Program-made: the position numbers and the translations under genes
Part shown: piece by piece, positions 12,608 to 24,800 of the stretch
Layout: each line of letters begins with the position of its first letter
How positions within the stretch are numbered: position 1 is the stretch's first letter
NCBI RefSeq assembly: GCF_014851395.1
Contig: NW_024041039.1
Span: 2,490,360-2,554,359 of the forward strand
Direction of reading: 5' to 3'
From: Micropterus salmoides
Taxonomy: Eukaryota > Chordata > Actinopteri > Centrarchiformes > Centrarchidae
DNA length: 64,000 bases
Notes under the pieces: model-generated
Told to the model about the DNA's origin: nothing
The model's input: the letters and a program-made list of their open reading frames with translations, nothing else
Databases searched by the model: none

Positions 12608-13344
12608 ACTTTATGAAGCATTTTCCAAAACGTACATATTCATGAGATAGAAACAAGTAGGATGCAGTTTGCCTACCGGACTGTCATTGTCCACCAGAGC
12701 CTATCTGCATAAATCACCCCTCTCCCCCGTTCTGTGTCCGGGGGGGAGGAAGAGGAGGAGGAGCAGGTGGTTGTGTGGGCGTACACTCAGTCTGGGCTCC
12801 TCCAAGGTCAGGGAGGTCACGTTTTAATGGGCTCTCCCGGCCCGCTCGTGTCAGCGAGAATCTAGCACTCTATTTATTGCCTTGGCTGGCTGGTTATTTC
12901 TCCGGGACAGAGCTGGCACCAGGCCTTATTACCTCATTCTACTGCAGAGAAGGACTTTACAACAGGGGTGGTGGTTGTTGTTGTTTTTGTTTTTGCATTT
13001 GAGGCACTTCGATCGGATCCATACACGTCTCAGCATGAGTGCGACAGTAGAACAGGAGGCAAAGGGCGAACGCTGCAGATAAAACATGTCTTCACGTTTT
13101 GGATCCTCTTTTCTTTAAGCTGTAGAAGAAGAGTCCAGAAAGCCAGGGCTTGTGCGACGAGCAGGCCAGTGCCAGTTCATTCTTTCTTACTGGACCCAGA
13201 TTTGCATATGTAATAGTATAAAGTTTAGCGCTGTGATTTGGCCAAAGATATTAAATAGTTTTACATTTACCACTACAAATAACATTGATTTTTGTGGCGT
13301 CATTATCAAAGTGTTTTCCCTTAAAATATTTTTATCCTCTAGTA
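12608..13344. other. Non-coding unique stretch
   Basis: A G-rich/purine segment at 12740-12770 and moderately GC-rich unique sequence are present. Overlapping short ORFs at 12775-13213 have no domain and are not supported. Confidence 0.45.
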
Positions 13345-14017
13345 CAGAGGGTTTCAAAGTGGGAGGCGGGACTCCCCAGGGTGCTCCAAACTGTTTCAGG
13401 GGAGGCTCAGTAAATCAAGTTATCAGAAGTAGATCACATAGAAAAGACTTAGTGTGGTATCTGGTGAGAGTTTAGAGATACAGTACGTCGTTTTGGGGAA
13501 TTTTACAGTTTTTTCCATCCAATGCCAGGACATTTTTTTTTTTGAAGTTATGTCTAACAGCAATATCAGACTATCTTGGCTCAGTTGTTGAGTGTCTATG
13601 TGATTATATAACAGATTCATGATTGTACGGTTGGGCAATATGGCCAAAAAACATTTTGTATTATTCGATATTGGTAATTATCAGGATAAATGTCAAATCA
13701 TTATTTCTTTGAACTTTAAAGGCTGATTTTTGCCCCTGAGTGAAAATTGAAGGGCCAGATGGTTAATTGTTTTGGTTAAACTTTTCTTTATGGTCAGAAC
13801 AAACACTTAAGTTAACAAAAATTAAGTGCTAATTTGCTCGTGATTCTAATTAATTCATTTTTAATTCTAATTAAATCAAATATTTAACGATGTGTTGAAC
13901 ATTTGTTATATTGTTATTGAGGAAAATTATTTTGCAATTAATTATCATTGTTTTGTGAGGGGGCACCTTTTTCCAAGCTTCGTCTTTGAGGAGGGAGTCC
14001 CGGACTTTGAAAATGAG
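13345..14017. mobile_element. hAT-like non-autonomous element with a second element inserted in it
   Basis: The left end reads CAGAGGGTTTCAAAGTGGGA then GGCGGGACTCCCC. The right end at 13991-14017 reads, on the complement, CTCATTTTCAAAGTCCGGGA then CTCCC, so the ends are imperfect inverted repeats. The segment 13345-13627 is also found inverted at about 43600-43868. The middle (13627-13962) belongs to another family, seen complete at 23243-23654. No coding capacity. Confidence 0.55.
13627..13962 (-). mobile_element. 'GGGCGATATGGCC' MITE copy nested in the 13.3-kb element
   Basis: It starts with GGTTGGGCAATATGGCCAAA and ends near AATTAATTATCATTGTTTTG, matching both ends of the 23243-23654 element in reverse orientation. 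The interior is AT-rich and diverged. Confidence 0.6.
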
Positions 14018-14149
14018 TAATGACATATTTTGATTATTAAGTCACTTAAGAGGTTTTGCCTGGTTCTTTATAGTATTACAAATGAAATATTTTGTTTTTT
14101 TCCACTTAAACCTAAAAGCAGTATTGTGAAGTCTTCCCACTGCGAGTTT

Positions 14150-14465
14150 AACACCATCTGATTAGCTCCTGTGCTAACAGATTTGTATCTGGCAACTGTC
14201 CACAGTGTCCACACTGTAAAAGTCCTGGACAAATGGATAAACTGTTGTTTGTCAAGATGTAGTTCCAGCTCGTCGGACGGCTTCAGAAGTGTTAGGCTAG
14301 TTGTTTCCCTTTCTTTCCAGTTTCTATGCTAAGCTAAGCTAAGCTAACCGCCGCACGTCTCCAGCTCCTTAACTAACAGGCAGACGTGAGACCGATATCA
14401 GTCTGATCGTCTAACCATTGGAAAGACATTGCTTTGAGCTAACTAACAAACTTTATATAGACCAA
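14150..14465. repeat. Dispersed teleost repeat with GCTAA tandem
   Basis: It contains ATGCTAAGCTAAGCTAAGCT then AACCG at 14326-14350, followed by CAGACGTGAGACCGATATCA and GTCTAACCATTGGAAAGAC. This order is characteristic of a very common percomorph repeat; its class is not known to me. Non-coding. Confidence 0.55.
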
Positions 14466-15714
14466 AAATGGAAAAAAAACTACCACAGTGGCAGTTTAGA
14501 AGTCTTTCCTTAACAAAATGCTCTCATTTACTTTCTTTGTGCTGCAGTAGTTTTAACATTACTTCCAACAGTCACTTTCCCATCTACAAGACTGAATCCT
14601 GACAAATTGAAACATCTCCCTTCATGTCTTCCTCGCTTCCCTGCAGACCTATGATGAGCTCGCCGGGGGGGGGGGTTCTGGATCGTGAGAGAGGATCAGG
14701 ATTGGTGCTGACATCAGGAGAGTCTGGATAATGTGGCTGCCTTTTATTTGAAGTGTGGATGATGGGTGATCCTGCAGCACCGGGGCTACACAGCCTCATT
14801 CATCCTCCAGATCACACACTTTGTTTTTTTGGGAAGGAGGTGGTGGCGAGCTGAAGTGCGGGGGGGGTCCAGCACACTGACGCTTCCTTTTTAATTTAGC
14901 CAGCATGACATTTCTCATTTTCATTCCTCCTCTCAGCTCGTCTTTTCTGTCAGTCTTCTCCTCAGACCGAAATGAAATACAGCTCAGGATTATAAGGAGA
15001 TCAGTGAACTCCTTAAGCCTCCTTTTCCTCCCTCTCTCCCTTCCATCTTTTTGTCTCAACCTTTCTCCCTTGCTCTTCTAGCTTCTTTCTCTGTCTCCTC
15101 CATTTCTATCCCTCTGTTTTTAACTTTCTCTCCGCCTCCTTTGTCTCGTCTCTCTCTCAGCTGCTGCCTGCTCATTCCTCCATGTCGTCCCTCCTGCTGA
15201 GTTTCTCCATCAGTCTCTTTGTCTCTCCATCTCCTACCTACCTCATTATTTCTCCCTTAATCTCTCCTGCTCAGCCTCTTTGTCTTTCACTGCCTACTTT
15301 TTCTCATCCTTTCTCTCCTGCTCAGTTGCTGCCATTTTCTCTGCATCTCTTTGGCCTTTTCCTTCTGCTGTTTGCCATTTTTCTTCTTTTCTAAACCAGG
15401 TGACACTGTATTTTTCTTACTGTCAACAACTGCCACAAAAAAGACCTTTTCAAAAAAGCCATTTAGTATCGCACATCGAAAGTGTTGAATTTTGTGTCCA
15501 GGAGCCGCACGTATTTTCGGTGTATCCTGATATATCATGTTCCTCTGTGCCATAGAGCTCCACTGCTGTCCAAAGCCTGTTAAATACACATCAGTGAGCT
15601 GATTCATGCTGGATCTACCTGAACTCACTAACTTCTGGCTGCTGTCTGGTTAGAGCTGCTGTAAACACGTTTCTTTTTACGTTCAGTTATTCACATTGTG
15701 TGTTTCCTTGAGGT
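14466..15714. other. Non-coding stretch with long CT-rich tract
   Basis: From about 15040 to 15400 the + strand is mostly C and T (CTCTCCTGCTCAG, TTCTCTCC blocks repeated with variation). ORFs across it encode only Ser/Leu/Phe-rich peptides. A short G run is at 14665-14674. Confidence 0.6.
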
Positions 15715-16085
15715 CCAGTTGTGGAATTCAGCTAAGTACATTTATTCGAGTACAGTACTTACAGACTGTTTGTTTGAGGTACGTCTACTTCTGCTCCACT
15801 ATGTCAGAGGCAAGTATTGTACTTTTTACTTCACCAAAGTTATTTGACAGCTTTAGTTACTAGTTAGTTTGCAGATTTGGATTCATAATGCAAAATATAA
15901 ATCTACTGCTAAAGTATATTATTGTACAGTAAGCTACCCTGCAGCAAATGAAGTAAGTACATGAGCCCAACATTCACCAGCTGCAACATTAGTCATCAAC
16001 ACATTAATGCAGCTATAATCCAGTGATATCGTATACATATTATTCTGAAATAAGCCATTATGCGTAATACTTTAAGTTAGAATGA
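15715..16085. repeat. Dispersed repeat, 'AGTACTTTTACTT' family, copy 2
   Basis: It contains TAAGTACATTTATTCGAGTA, CAGAGGCAAGTATTGTACTT, TTTTTACTTCACC and AATCCAGTGATATCGTATAC. The block CAGAGGCAAGTA(C/T)TGTACTTTTTACT also occurs at 38189-38212. It is the same family as copies at 430, 34150, 38160 and 63580. Confidence 0.7.
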
Positions 16086-16086
16086 A

Positions 16087-16120
16087 GGACGTTTACTTGT
16101 AACGTTGGACGTTTACTTGT
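16087..16120. repeat. Short direct repeat, 14-bp unit at 20-bp spacing
   Basis: GGACGTTTACTTGT occurs at 16087-16100 and again at 16107-16120, separated by AACGTT. It immediately precedes the perfect palindrome at 16128. Confidence 0.9.
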
Positions 16121-16127
16121 CAACATG

Positions 16128-16173
16128 TTTGGTAGACCTCAAAAGTGATCCATCACTTTTGAGGTCTACCAAA
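16128..16173. repeat. Perfect palindrome, 22-bp arms with 2-bp spacer
   Basis: Arm 16128-16149 begins TTTGGTAGACCTC and ends AAAAGTGAT. Arm 16152-16173 is its exact reverse complement, separated by CC. The transcript would form a long hairpin with almost no loop. Pairing stops abruptly at both outer ends. Confidence 0.95.
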
Positions 16174-16325
16174 ATAAAAACATTACTCTTAATCTGAAAC
16201 CTGCGTTGTTTCTATCCATGGTTTCTTGCTAGGAGACTCCTGTGCGTCACTACATATGAACAACTCCAAGCAAAACTGGGAAACACTCCAGAGGTGTGTT
16301 CTATCTGCAAGACGATGTCGGTACC

Positions 16326-16490
16326 ATAGACTGAATATAAAAATACGTAGTCATGGTGACGTCACCCGTTGGTTTGTTGACTGCCGTTTTGAGGCCTCGA
16401 GTTTGGCCGATAGGGCGCCGCCATGTCGAGTTTTTTCAGCCAACGGCAACTCTCCCTGTGCGCTTACTGGTCCCAGTTTAATCCCCCAGT
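16326..16490. repeat. Dispersed repeat 'TAGACTG...GTGACGTCACCC...', partial copy
   Basis: TAGTCATGGTGACGTCACCC, TTGGTTTGTTGACTGCCG and TTGAGGCCTCGAGTTTGGCC match the common fish repeat also seen at 29046. Only the first part is present here. Non-coding. Confidence 0.6.
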
Positions 16491-17547
16491 TAAACTGTTA
16501 CTCTGATTATATCAATATTTAAAGCTCATCAATCCAATACTTGTGAACTGGCATTGTTTAGGTTGAAGCTTGTGATAAGTAAGGTGTTCTGTGTATTAAC
16601 ATATTTAATCAACATTTGATAACTTTCCAACCACAATTAGGTGACTTCTCAGACAACAGCGGTTTGGTTTCAGCCTGTAGCTGCAGGTTAGTTGTAGGTT
16701 AGTGTATTAATCCACCGCTGAAAGTAGTTCCTAACACATGCCCTGTTAACTCGTATTATAAAAAGTGACAGCGACCAGCTGTTTCAAGATATTAGACTTT
16801 TTAAAAGAAAAATATTAGATTTGTAAGATGTGTTTTAAAGTTTAGCATCTTTTAGTCTTTCCCTGGGATTTGTGGACACTAAGAAATAAACAACTCCAGC
16901 CTCATCCTTTAATATCTCTTACTTTGTATGTTTGGCTCAGTCACCCACCAGCTCCCACTCCTCCCTCCCCCTCTCGCACTTTTAAATCTCTTATTCCCTC
17001 GCTCCCTCGCCGCCTTCAAAAGGCCGTCTCTGTCACCTGTTAGTGTTCGTTCCTGCAGGGCACATTTTCTCTTTCTTTGTGCTCTTTGTTTTCTTCTGTG
17101 GTACCAGAGAGCGTCTGCAGTGAAGCATCTTATTCTCCTGACCACATCAGACAGCTCTGCCGCCGCCCAGGACACGGCGATGTGTGGGCGACGGGGGAGT
17201 AGGGGAGGGTATTTTGGGGGTATTTCTGAAGCAGCAGGGGAGGGGTAGCGGGGTAAATCTGGGGTCAGGTTACCTGTCTGAGAACCAGGAGTTAAGGGCT
17301 TGCGGGCACAACAGCAATGCATTCCTCACAGATGGATCAGACTGCTGCTTCGCCGTCTTCCCCTGATTCTTACTCGATTTATCTTCAGGCCGGCAGTGAT
17401 CGCCAAAATAAAATTGAATTTGGCATCTCCTCAGACTGCTGCCGAACACACCGCTGTTAGCAAATATGAGCATACTCTCTGTGATGCCAGATGACGGAGC
17501 TTATGACGAGTGAAGACACTGCTTGGAAAAGTACAAATACAGGTATA
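16491..17547. other. Non-coding unique stretch
   Basis: Both strands have open frames around 16909-17322 (up to 137 residues, Arg/Pro-rich), but no domain or splice context supports them. No repeat was recognised. Confidence 0.45.
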
Positions 17548-17851
17548 CAGTCACAAAAGTGAGTACACACCTCACATTTGTGTAAATATCTGATTATATC
17601 TTTTCATGTGACAGCACTGAAGAAATGACACTTTGCTCCAGTGTAACGTAGTGAGTGTGCAGCTTGTATAACAGTGTAAATCTGCTGTCCCCTCAAAATA
17701 ACACATCACACAGCCGTTAATGTCTGAACCGCTGGCAACAAAGTGACGACACCCTTAAGTGAAAATGTAATTCTTTCAGTGTTGTCACATGAAAAGAGAC
17801 AATCAAATATTTACAACAATGTGAGAGGTGTATTCACTTTTGTGAGATACT
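17548..17851 (+). mobile_element. Tc1-type MITE with about 60-bp terminal inverted repeats
   Basis: The left end, after a TA at 17546-17547, reads CAGTCACAAAAGTGAGTACA. The right end is its approximate inverse, TGTATTCACTTTTGTGAGAT. Inverted similarity continues through TTTACAC/GTAAATAT and TCTTTTCATGTGAC. The interior carries CTGCTGTCCCCTCAAAATAA. It has no ORF and must rely on a transposase from elsewhere. A related copy is at 12360. Confidence 0.85.
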
Positions 17852-18169
17852 AAATGTGGCCTGCAGTCACTGAAGCCTGGCAGTGGTGTACTGTGGATGA
17901 ACTAAACTGGGACATTGAGCTATTTATCCTGAGCGCACTGCAGAGGTTGAAGCTTTTGTCATTTTACTCAACACGCTCTGAAGTTTTTTTTATTATTCTT
18001 TTTAATTATGGAATTAATCTGACATTGATTTTCTTGGTAGGGTTATCGATTTATTTTGTGTTCAAATCCCATATTTTATTCCACAAACAGTCCCCAAACC
18101 TTAAACATTTAGATTTTAACATCATAGATGACTGAGAAAAGCAGCAAACCCTCACGTTGGAGAAGGTTT

Positions 18170-18580
18170 ACTCATTTGGCAGACACTTTTATCCAAAGTG
18201 AATTACATTTGAGAAACATAGAAGCATCAACAAAGCATCAAATACAGCACGAGATCTACAACTGATAATACATACCAGTAAGAGCAGCAATAAATACTAG
18301 TAAGAGCTGATGGCACATTTCGCATCAAGGGGATAAATCCTGAGGGAAAGAAGTTAGAGTTTACAAAAAAGTGAAATCAATACAAGATCATTTTAAGGGG
18401 ATAGAAGAAGTGCATGTTAGAGGTGTTATAAGACAAAGTGTTCTTGGAAGAGAGGAGCTTCTTGACGTTAGAGAGGGACGCCCCTGCTCTGATGGCGTCT
18501 GGTAGCTCGTTCCACCATCGTGGTGTCACAGATGAGAACAGCCGGGACTGAGATGGCAGAGCCAGGCGGCGTTGACTGAC
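18170..18580. repeat. L2-LINE-derived dispersed repeat
   Basis: It starts with ACTCATTTGGCAGACACTTT then TATCCAAAG and ends with GCCCCTGCTCTGATGGCGTC and TAGCTCGTTCCACCATCG. These blocks are typical of a fish L2-like element with an untranslatable remnant of the ORF2 C-terminal region. No intact frame. Confidence 0.6.
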
Positions 18581-21500
18581 AAAATCGATCGCCGATCCAC
18601 TAAGTGGTTAATCAATTAATGGTTGAAAAACTACACACAACATCGGAGAAACATCGTGAGACACAAACAGGTGAATGACAGTTCTGGGTCAGTGTGGTAT
18701 CTCTGCATGCTTATTATGAAATCGCTCCGAGATGTCGGACACCACCCCAAGTGGCAAAATCCCCAGATCTGCTAGCTGTAATCCCTTATCCTCTCTCTCT
18801 CTTTCCTATTAGCAACAGTGTTCAGAGCTTTCAGGTAGCTGCGTCTCAGGTTACGGCAGGTTACGTCTGTTAGCACTCGCTAATCAGCGTTCATTCCATG
18901 AGGAACGTTAACGACAGGTCAAAATAAATCCACGTGATGCATTCATGTTTTAACTGTGTCCCTAAAACACCTGTGAAGCCTAGAAGCCTGTATTAGGAGA
19001 GGGAGGTAGCTGGACAAAAAAACAACAGAACTACCTGCAGCATTATTCCCCACATGAGGAATCTGGCTGAACATTGAGTTCAGTAAAAGGAGTTTGGTAC
19101 CAAAACTGTTAAGATTCATGGCTGATATTATCGTTTAGCCGTCGTCTCTCCCACCGCTGCCTTTCTCCCATTTCCCTCCAGTACTTCGTCTCCGTTTGAA
19201 ATAGAATAACTGACTCTCTCCTTCGGTCGGAGGTGTGTTCCTGGAGGATTTGCTGTTGGAAAGCAGAAGCTCCTTGGCCCAGAAAAAAAGATGTTTGGGG
19301 AATCCTATCTTTTTGTTCTCCCTGCATTGATATGTAGGCAGAGCTGGTTCTCCTGCCAGGCTGGACAGGAAGCTCAGAAACAAGTTTCTCGCTGTGGACG
19401 AGGCGATCAGGGAGGGAATTTCTGTTTCCCTCTTGGATTTTGAAGTTTTGTGAAAGCGCTGCAAGACTTGGCCACTTTCTTAAATTAATGAGATGATGTT
19501 ATCCGGTTCTTTGTATTCAGAGTGACGGACGGCTGCAGCCCCTCACCTGTCACAGATTTACTGTTTTCTTCCTCGTTTCTTCACCTTTTGTCAGGTTTTC
19601 ATCGAGGATTAGAATTGGTTCCTCAGCCAGGACTAGCCATTCAGGACTGCTCCTCACCTCTTAACAAACAGAAATCATTATCTTCCTGCAGTTTGTGACA
19701 AAAGGATAGCTGCTCTGTCCATTCTGTCAAGGTTGACGTCTTTCTTTCTAATCAATCAAAAAGCTTGTTAGTTTAACTGAGCATCATCTTTGAGACATTC
19801 GGATCGATCGGTGGTCCAGGATAACCGTGTCCTCGGGGCTTGCCGTCACTCCTCTTATATTCTGAGTACCGACCGTAATGTGTCTGAAGCATCGAGTACT
19901 GCAGCAACTCTGTTTTGGCTCTCAGTCCACATGAAACTGATGTCCAGTGTATAAATCTAAAGACGCTGACCCGGTGATTCAGATCGTATACAGTCACAGT
20001 CACAATCGGGCTGTGTGGGAATATACACAGTGCAGCTGTTGTTGTTGTTAACGTGGGTTTGATGTTATCAGCTCAGCAGCTTGGGAACGAGTGCTGGTTA
20101 ACGTGTAGTGATTTTGAGAAAATATTTGACTTGTTGTCTTTTAAACTCTGTACTAGATGTTTGCTGTGATGCAGTTCTGAAATGAAATGATGGAGAGGAG
20201 GAGAGCTGTTAAGGTGTTTCGCTAGTCTTAAACTTGTTTTCTTACTCTTGGAGTGCACATTACCTAATTTTAACAATAACTTGACTTGGGTTCAAGTCCA
20301 GACCAGGATCTTTGTCACAGCTGTCATTAGGACAAAAAAATGACAAAAAGTGAAATAAAATAACTGACTTCCTGCCTCATATTCCTACTTCCTGACAGAC
20401 TCAGCCAATAAAAGCTTCTGATCCTCAGGTCTGCAGATTCTTCTGCACGCTCACCAAGAACAATTTTATTGGTTTGATCAAATTAGCGAGTGTAGATGTA
20501 TCAAAGCAGCGCTGAATAATAACGCAGTAATTGCTCCCTCCCTCCTCCCTCTCTGGGGTTGGACTGGTGTTATCAGCTCTTAGTCTCGCTGCCTCTCTGC
20601 CTCCCGGAGCTGCCAATCTCTCCCCGGGGCTTGTCTCCATCTTATCTCCCCCTCACACTTCACAGAGAGGAAGCTCTTAGAGGGCTGGGCCCGACAGATA
20701 GCGACTGACCTGTCTCTTCCCTCTGGAGCGGCTTCTTTTTTAAGCAAGCTGCAATCTGCGAACTGAACTCAAATGGCTTCCTAGATTATTCCCCCCCCCC
20801 ACCCCCTTACCTCTTCAGCTGAGTGAGAACACACCCTCTCCTGTCTGATGGTGGGTGTCCTCTTCTTCCTCATTTCTTCGCTCCCTGCCTGTGCACCTGG
20901 GAAAGCTGCCTGTGGACTCAGGTGGCTCCTCTTTGAAGCTGCCGCCCTGTTGGGAGTTTGAACTTGAGGAAGGAGGGCCCCTGTGAACGTGTCAAAGGCA
21001 GAGAGCTGACAGAAGTTAAACGACTCCCATAAACCCGTCGCTTGCTACCTCTAAAACGTTTCTTTCCAACTTTCCTCCTTTGATTGACTGTCTGATGTCT
21101 GCAGGCAGCCAGAGAAGAGTTGCACTTTGTTCCAAAGCAGCTAATCAAGGCGGAGGATCTTTGGAGTGAAAGCTGTTGAATTTCTATTGATGGTTTCCTT
21201 CTACTGTCAGGGCCTGCACCCACTCCCTCCTTTTTTGTTTCCTTTTATCAAAGTCAATCAGAGAGTCTTTGAACTTTTCTCTTCACCAAGGGATTTCAAA
21301 TACCTCTCTTATCAACACATTAGCATGTCTGTTGTTTCACGCTAGCAATCAGCTCCATCGCGAAGGAAACACTGGTGAAAGCGGGAGAACGCTTCTCGGA
21401 CGTTGCAGCATAAAAAATGCAAATTGCCGTTTCAGCGTCTGTTGCAAAATAAAGCGTGCTGCAATCTAGAAAGCGTATCGTAATTGAAAAGAGTGTGTTA

Positions 21501-21777
21501 AGGTAGATCCGCTTAAAACGCGAGTTAAGCCTATTAACGTCTTATCAGAAGTCACAGTGCATTTTATTTTGCTGATTAACCCCCGATGGAAGATGCTCCG
21601 CTGCACTTCCACAAGGGAGAGATGCAGCAGGATGTTGGAGGTGTGTGTGCTACAGTGTTTATTCCTGGCCAGCTGTTGTTTCCCGTTTTTACCCCTCTGG
21701 GATGTGGACGCTGCCGTGAAAGTGTGCGTTACAGCAAATTTTCTGTGTGTCCACTCCGATTTTTGTCTCTGTGACAG
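18581..21777. other. Non-coding stretch before first BRF1 exon
   Basis: No element was recognised. A CT/C-rich patch lies at 20780-20810. ORFs such as 19135-19464 (complement, Arg/Glu/Ser-rich) have no support. The polypyrimidine tract and acceptor of exon 21778 close the stretch. Confidence 0.5.
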
Positions 21778-21839
21778 ATGGTGCTGCTGACGGTGGGGAG
21801 CTGGACCTGAGTGGGATAGATGACCGTGAGATAGAGCTG
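21778..21839 (+). CDS. brf1: BRF1 exon (start of TBP-binding homology region)
   Basis: The acceptor AG at 21776-21777 follows a pyrimidine-rich stretch and the donor is GTATGT at 21840. The first two bases complete a codon whose first base comes from an upstream exon not seen here; 20 codons follow and end in phase 0. The peptide contains GELDLSGIDDREIEL, a hallmark of BRF1 just before the TBP-clamping block. The preceding exon should encode a Ser/Leu-rich linker; nothing matching it was found in 1-21777, so the upstream intron probably exceeds 21 kb or the exon is too diverged to see by eye. Confidence 0.92.
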
Positions 21840-24800
21840 GTATGTACCTGCTGATTAATGAGACGCTACAGTAGAAAAAAGTACCTTTTTACTGCTGAAC
21901 TGAATGCCCTTTCCTGAAGGTGCTTTAATTAATAATTGGTTCAAAACAGAATATTTAACATATTAAATGCATAAAGCTAACCTGATACAGCTCAATCATA
22001 GACTACTCAAAGGTCGTATTTGTTGCAGGACTGTTGTATTTGATTGCATTGTGGTGCAGGTATATGCAGTGGAAAGATTAAGAGATAAAACATTTAGCAA
22101 GACAGGAGACTATTGATGCACAAAATGTACAATCGTTGTTCTCCCCCTCTGCAGTATCTGCTGAGCGACAAAGAAATCAAAGTCAAGACGGCGCTGTGGA
22201 TGGCAGAAAACTCAGACTACCTCAAAGAGCAGAAAGGTACTTTCAGGATGGAACGTGATTTCTGTGCTGGTTGTTTTAAAGGCAGAATTTAACTTTTACT
22301 TGTCTGCAGGTAAATGTACCTTCCACTCAGAGTTAAACCTCCAGCTGAACCTACCGAGTTTAGCTTGTGGCCTGCGGGGGGGTTTCCCACTGTGTCAAAC
22401 TGAGGTTGTTATCTCTGAGTTTGTATGTTCAGACTGTTTCTTGTTTGTGCTTTCAGAAAAAGAAGCAAAGATAGCGAAGGAGAAGGAGCTCGGGATCTAC
22501 AAAGAAAGGAAGGTAACAGCATGCAGCCTTCAAAACATTTGAGATCAGGGTGGGCGGGTTGTCTCAGCTCGACACGGACAGGAAGTTGTTCGGAGGCAGT
22601 TTGGTGGTCAGACGCTCAGAGATGGCCTCACAGTGGAAAAGTCTTGCAGTCATTTAGACGGTTGATCAGTCAGACGGATAATAACGTCACCCAGTTAGGA
22701 GACAGTTTGATTGGACAACAAACATATTTACTGGCAGACTTTGCGTCAAAATATTGTATTTGACTCAAATATAAACAGATTTGTGGAGCACAACTTTGTT
22801 TGTCTTCTTCTCTGCTCTGTTGTCTTTATCTGGTCTCTCTCTTGACGGTGTCCCGACACCCAGGTTGGGATCACTGGTCAACACTTCACTCCGGTTGTAT
22901 TTATAAAGGGTCAGTTCATAACAGAAGTTATCTCATTGCACTTCTGATATAGAGCAGGTCTAGACTCTTACTGCACTATTATTTACAGACCCAACAATTC
23001 CCACCATGAGCAAACACTTGGCAACAGTGGCAAACACCTCAAAGCCCCTACAAGTTGGCCCGTAATGAGATGTTTTCATATTCAGCTTAAGATAACAGTT
23101 GACTTTACTGCGTGAGCTGCCCCGTGTCCTACCATCGCATCTTTTGCCAGATTATGCCAGTCTGCTCTTCGCTGTTGGTCATTCAGGCTGTAATCCATTC
23201 AGAAAGAAAGCTACTAGACCTTAACTAAAGATTACTGTGTTTTAGGGCATGACGATAAAACAATAACAATAATTATCGCGATATATTTTTTAATAAATAT
23301 TCAATAAATATTAAATAAATGTTCGATCTTATTCACTTAAATAATACACGAATTAGGAAAAAAAAGCTTTTTCTTAATTTCACTTGTATATATTTTTGTT
23401 GACAAAGATTTTATCATAATTGTTTTGAATGTTCTGCCTCAGATTTGTGAAGTGATCCACTGTTTGGCATCAAGTGTTGACCATTCAGAAGAGTTTAAAG
23501 CACAACTAACCATCAGGTTTCTTCAACTTCCACTTAGGATGCAGAAATCAGCCTCGAAACTCAAAAGAAATAACGATTTGATACTTACGATAAAAAGTTT
23601 CATACACTTTGATAATTATCACAATAACATTTTTGGCCATATCGTCCAGCCCTACTAGGCTTTTTTATTCCTTTTTTTTTTAACATGCCCATACCAAGGT
23701 GATGTCTTCATATTGCATGCAAATACAGTGATGTAAACTAGAGAAACAAATGCTCCAACTTGTGAAGCTGGAACCAGAGATTAGTTTGATGCTTTTTTCA
23801 CCATGTTGTCATATAGTTTTCCGTCAGTATTCTGATTGGTTAATTGGCTGTCAGGAGGACAGTTGGTCAGACAGACACTTATATTTTCAGTTAAACACAG
23901 AAATGGACAGATTGCGCGTCACTGAGTGACACTGAGAGACAGACGATCAGACAGACTAAACACAGACAGGCAGGCGGTAGGTCCTCTGAAACTGCTTCCC
24001 TCTCATATCCCATTACTGGTCTTGGCACAGAACAGACCCCTTTGTTAGACCCAACATCTGTTCACTGGTTTTAACTAGCTGGATTAACTGCAATGGAACG
24101 GAGATTTAATGAGACGTGCGTCCTCCTGACAGCACTGATCCAAATGAGTCCATTTCACTGACAAATGAGTGAAAAGATAAATAAAACAGAGGACGTTCTC
24201 GTTATTTCTCTGCATGACAAAGTGAGCATCCTTTTGTAGTTTCTAACCCTGAACATCCTGAGTTGATGAGCTGCTGTTGTTGGGGGTCAGTTTACTGTCA
24301 TCTGAGGGAGAGGAATTTAACTTTAATTGCCTGAAATCAATCTGTGAAGAAACTTCAGAGATTTTAAGATCATGTCGACTTTGGCATGAAACGTGTTTTA
24401 AAAGTTTTTCAGTAAAAAGAAACTGGGCTGATCTGTAGCGTTAGGAGGAAGGTCAGGGTGGGTGTGGAATAACTGAAACTGACTGATAACCCCAATCTGG
24501 GGGCTTAATTGAGATCCATTTCTGCCATCCATTTTTTTTAGAGGGCACGTTGTTCCCATCTGGGACCTAACTGGTCTAATAGGAAGACAAAATATTTCCA
24601 GATAACATTTAACCCTCGTCTGCTGAGCAGAATTGGAGTAATTTTAATAAAGTTAGATTGACTACAAGGTCTTAATCGTGACCGGTTTAAATGAGGCGTT
24701 GCACTGAGGGTTTGGTGTTGGGTTGGTTGTTAATCAGAGAAATAATCTTGCAACAAAAAGCTTCATTATGGAAGAGAAGTTGTTCCCGAGCGAACAGCTG

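Larger units (their letters stand above)
1..21777 (+). other. Intron or 5' flank upstream of first recognised BRF1 exon
   Basis: No exon, promoter or RNA gene could be supported here. The short ORFs lack recognisable domains and mostly fall in repeats or low-complexity tracts. Because exon 21778 begins with a split codon, at least one BRF1 exon lies upstream; none with the expected linker sequence was recognised, so this stretch is best read as intron sequence rich in mobile elements. An unrecognised small exon cannot be excluded. Confidence 0.6.
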
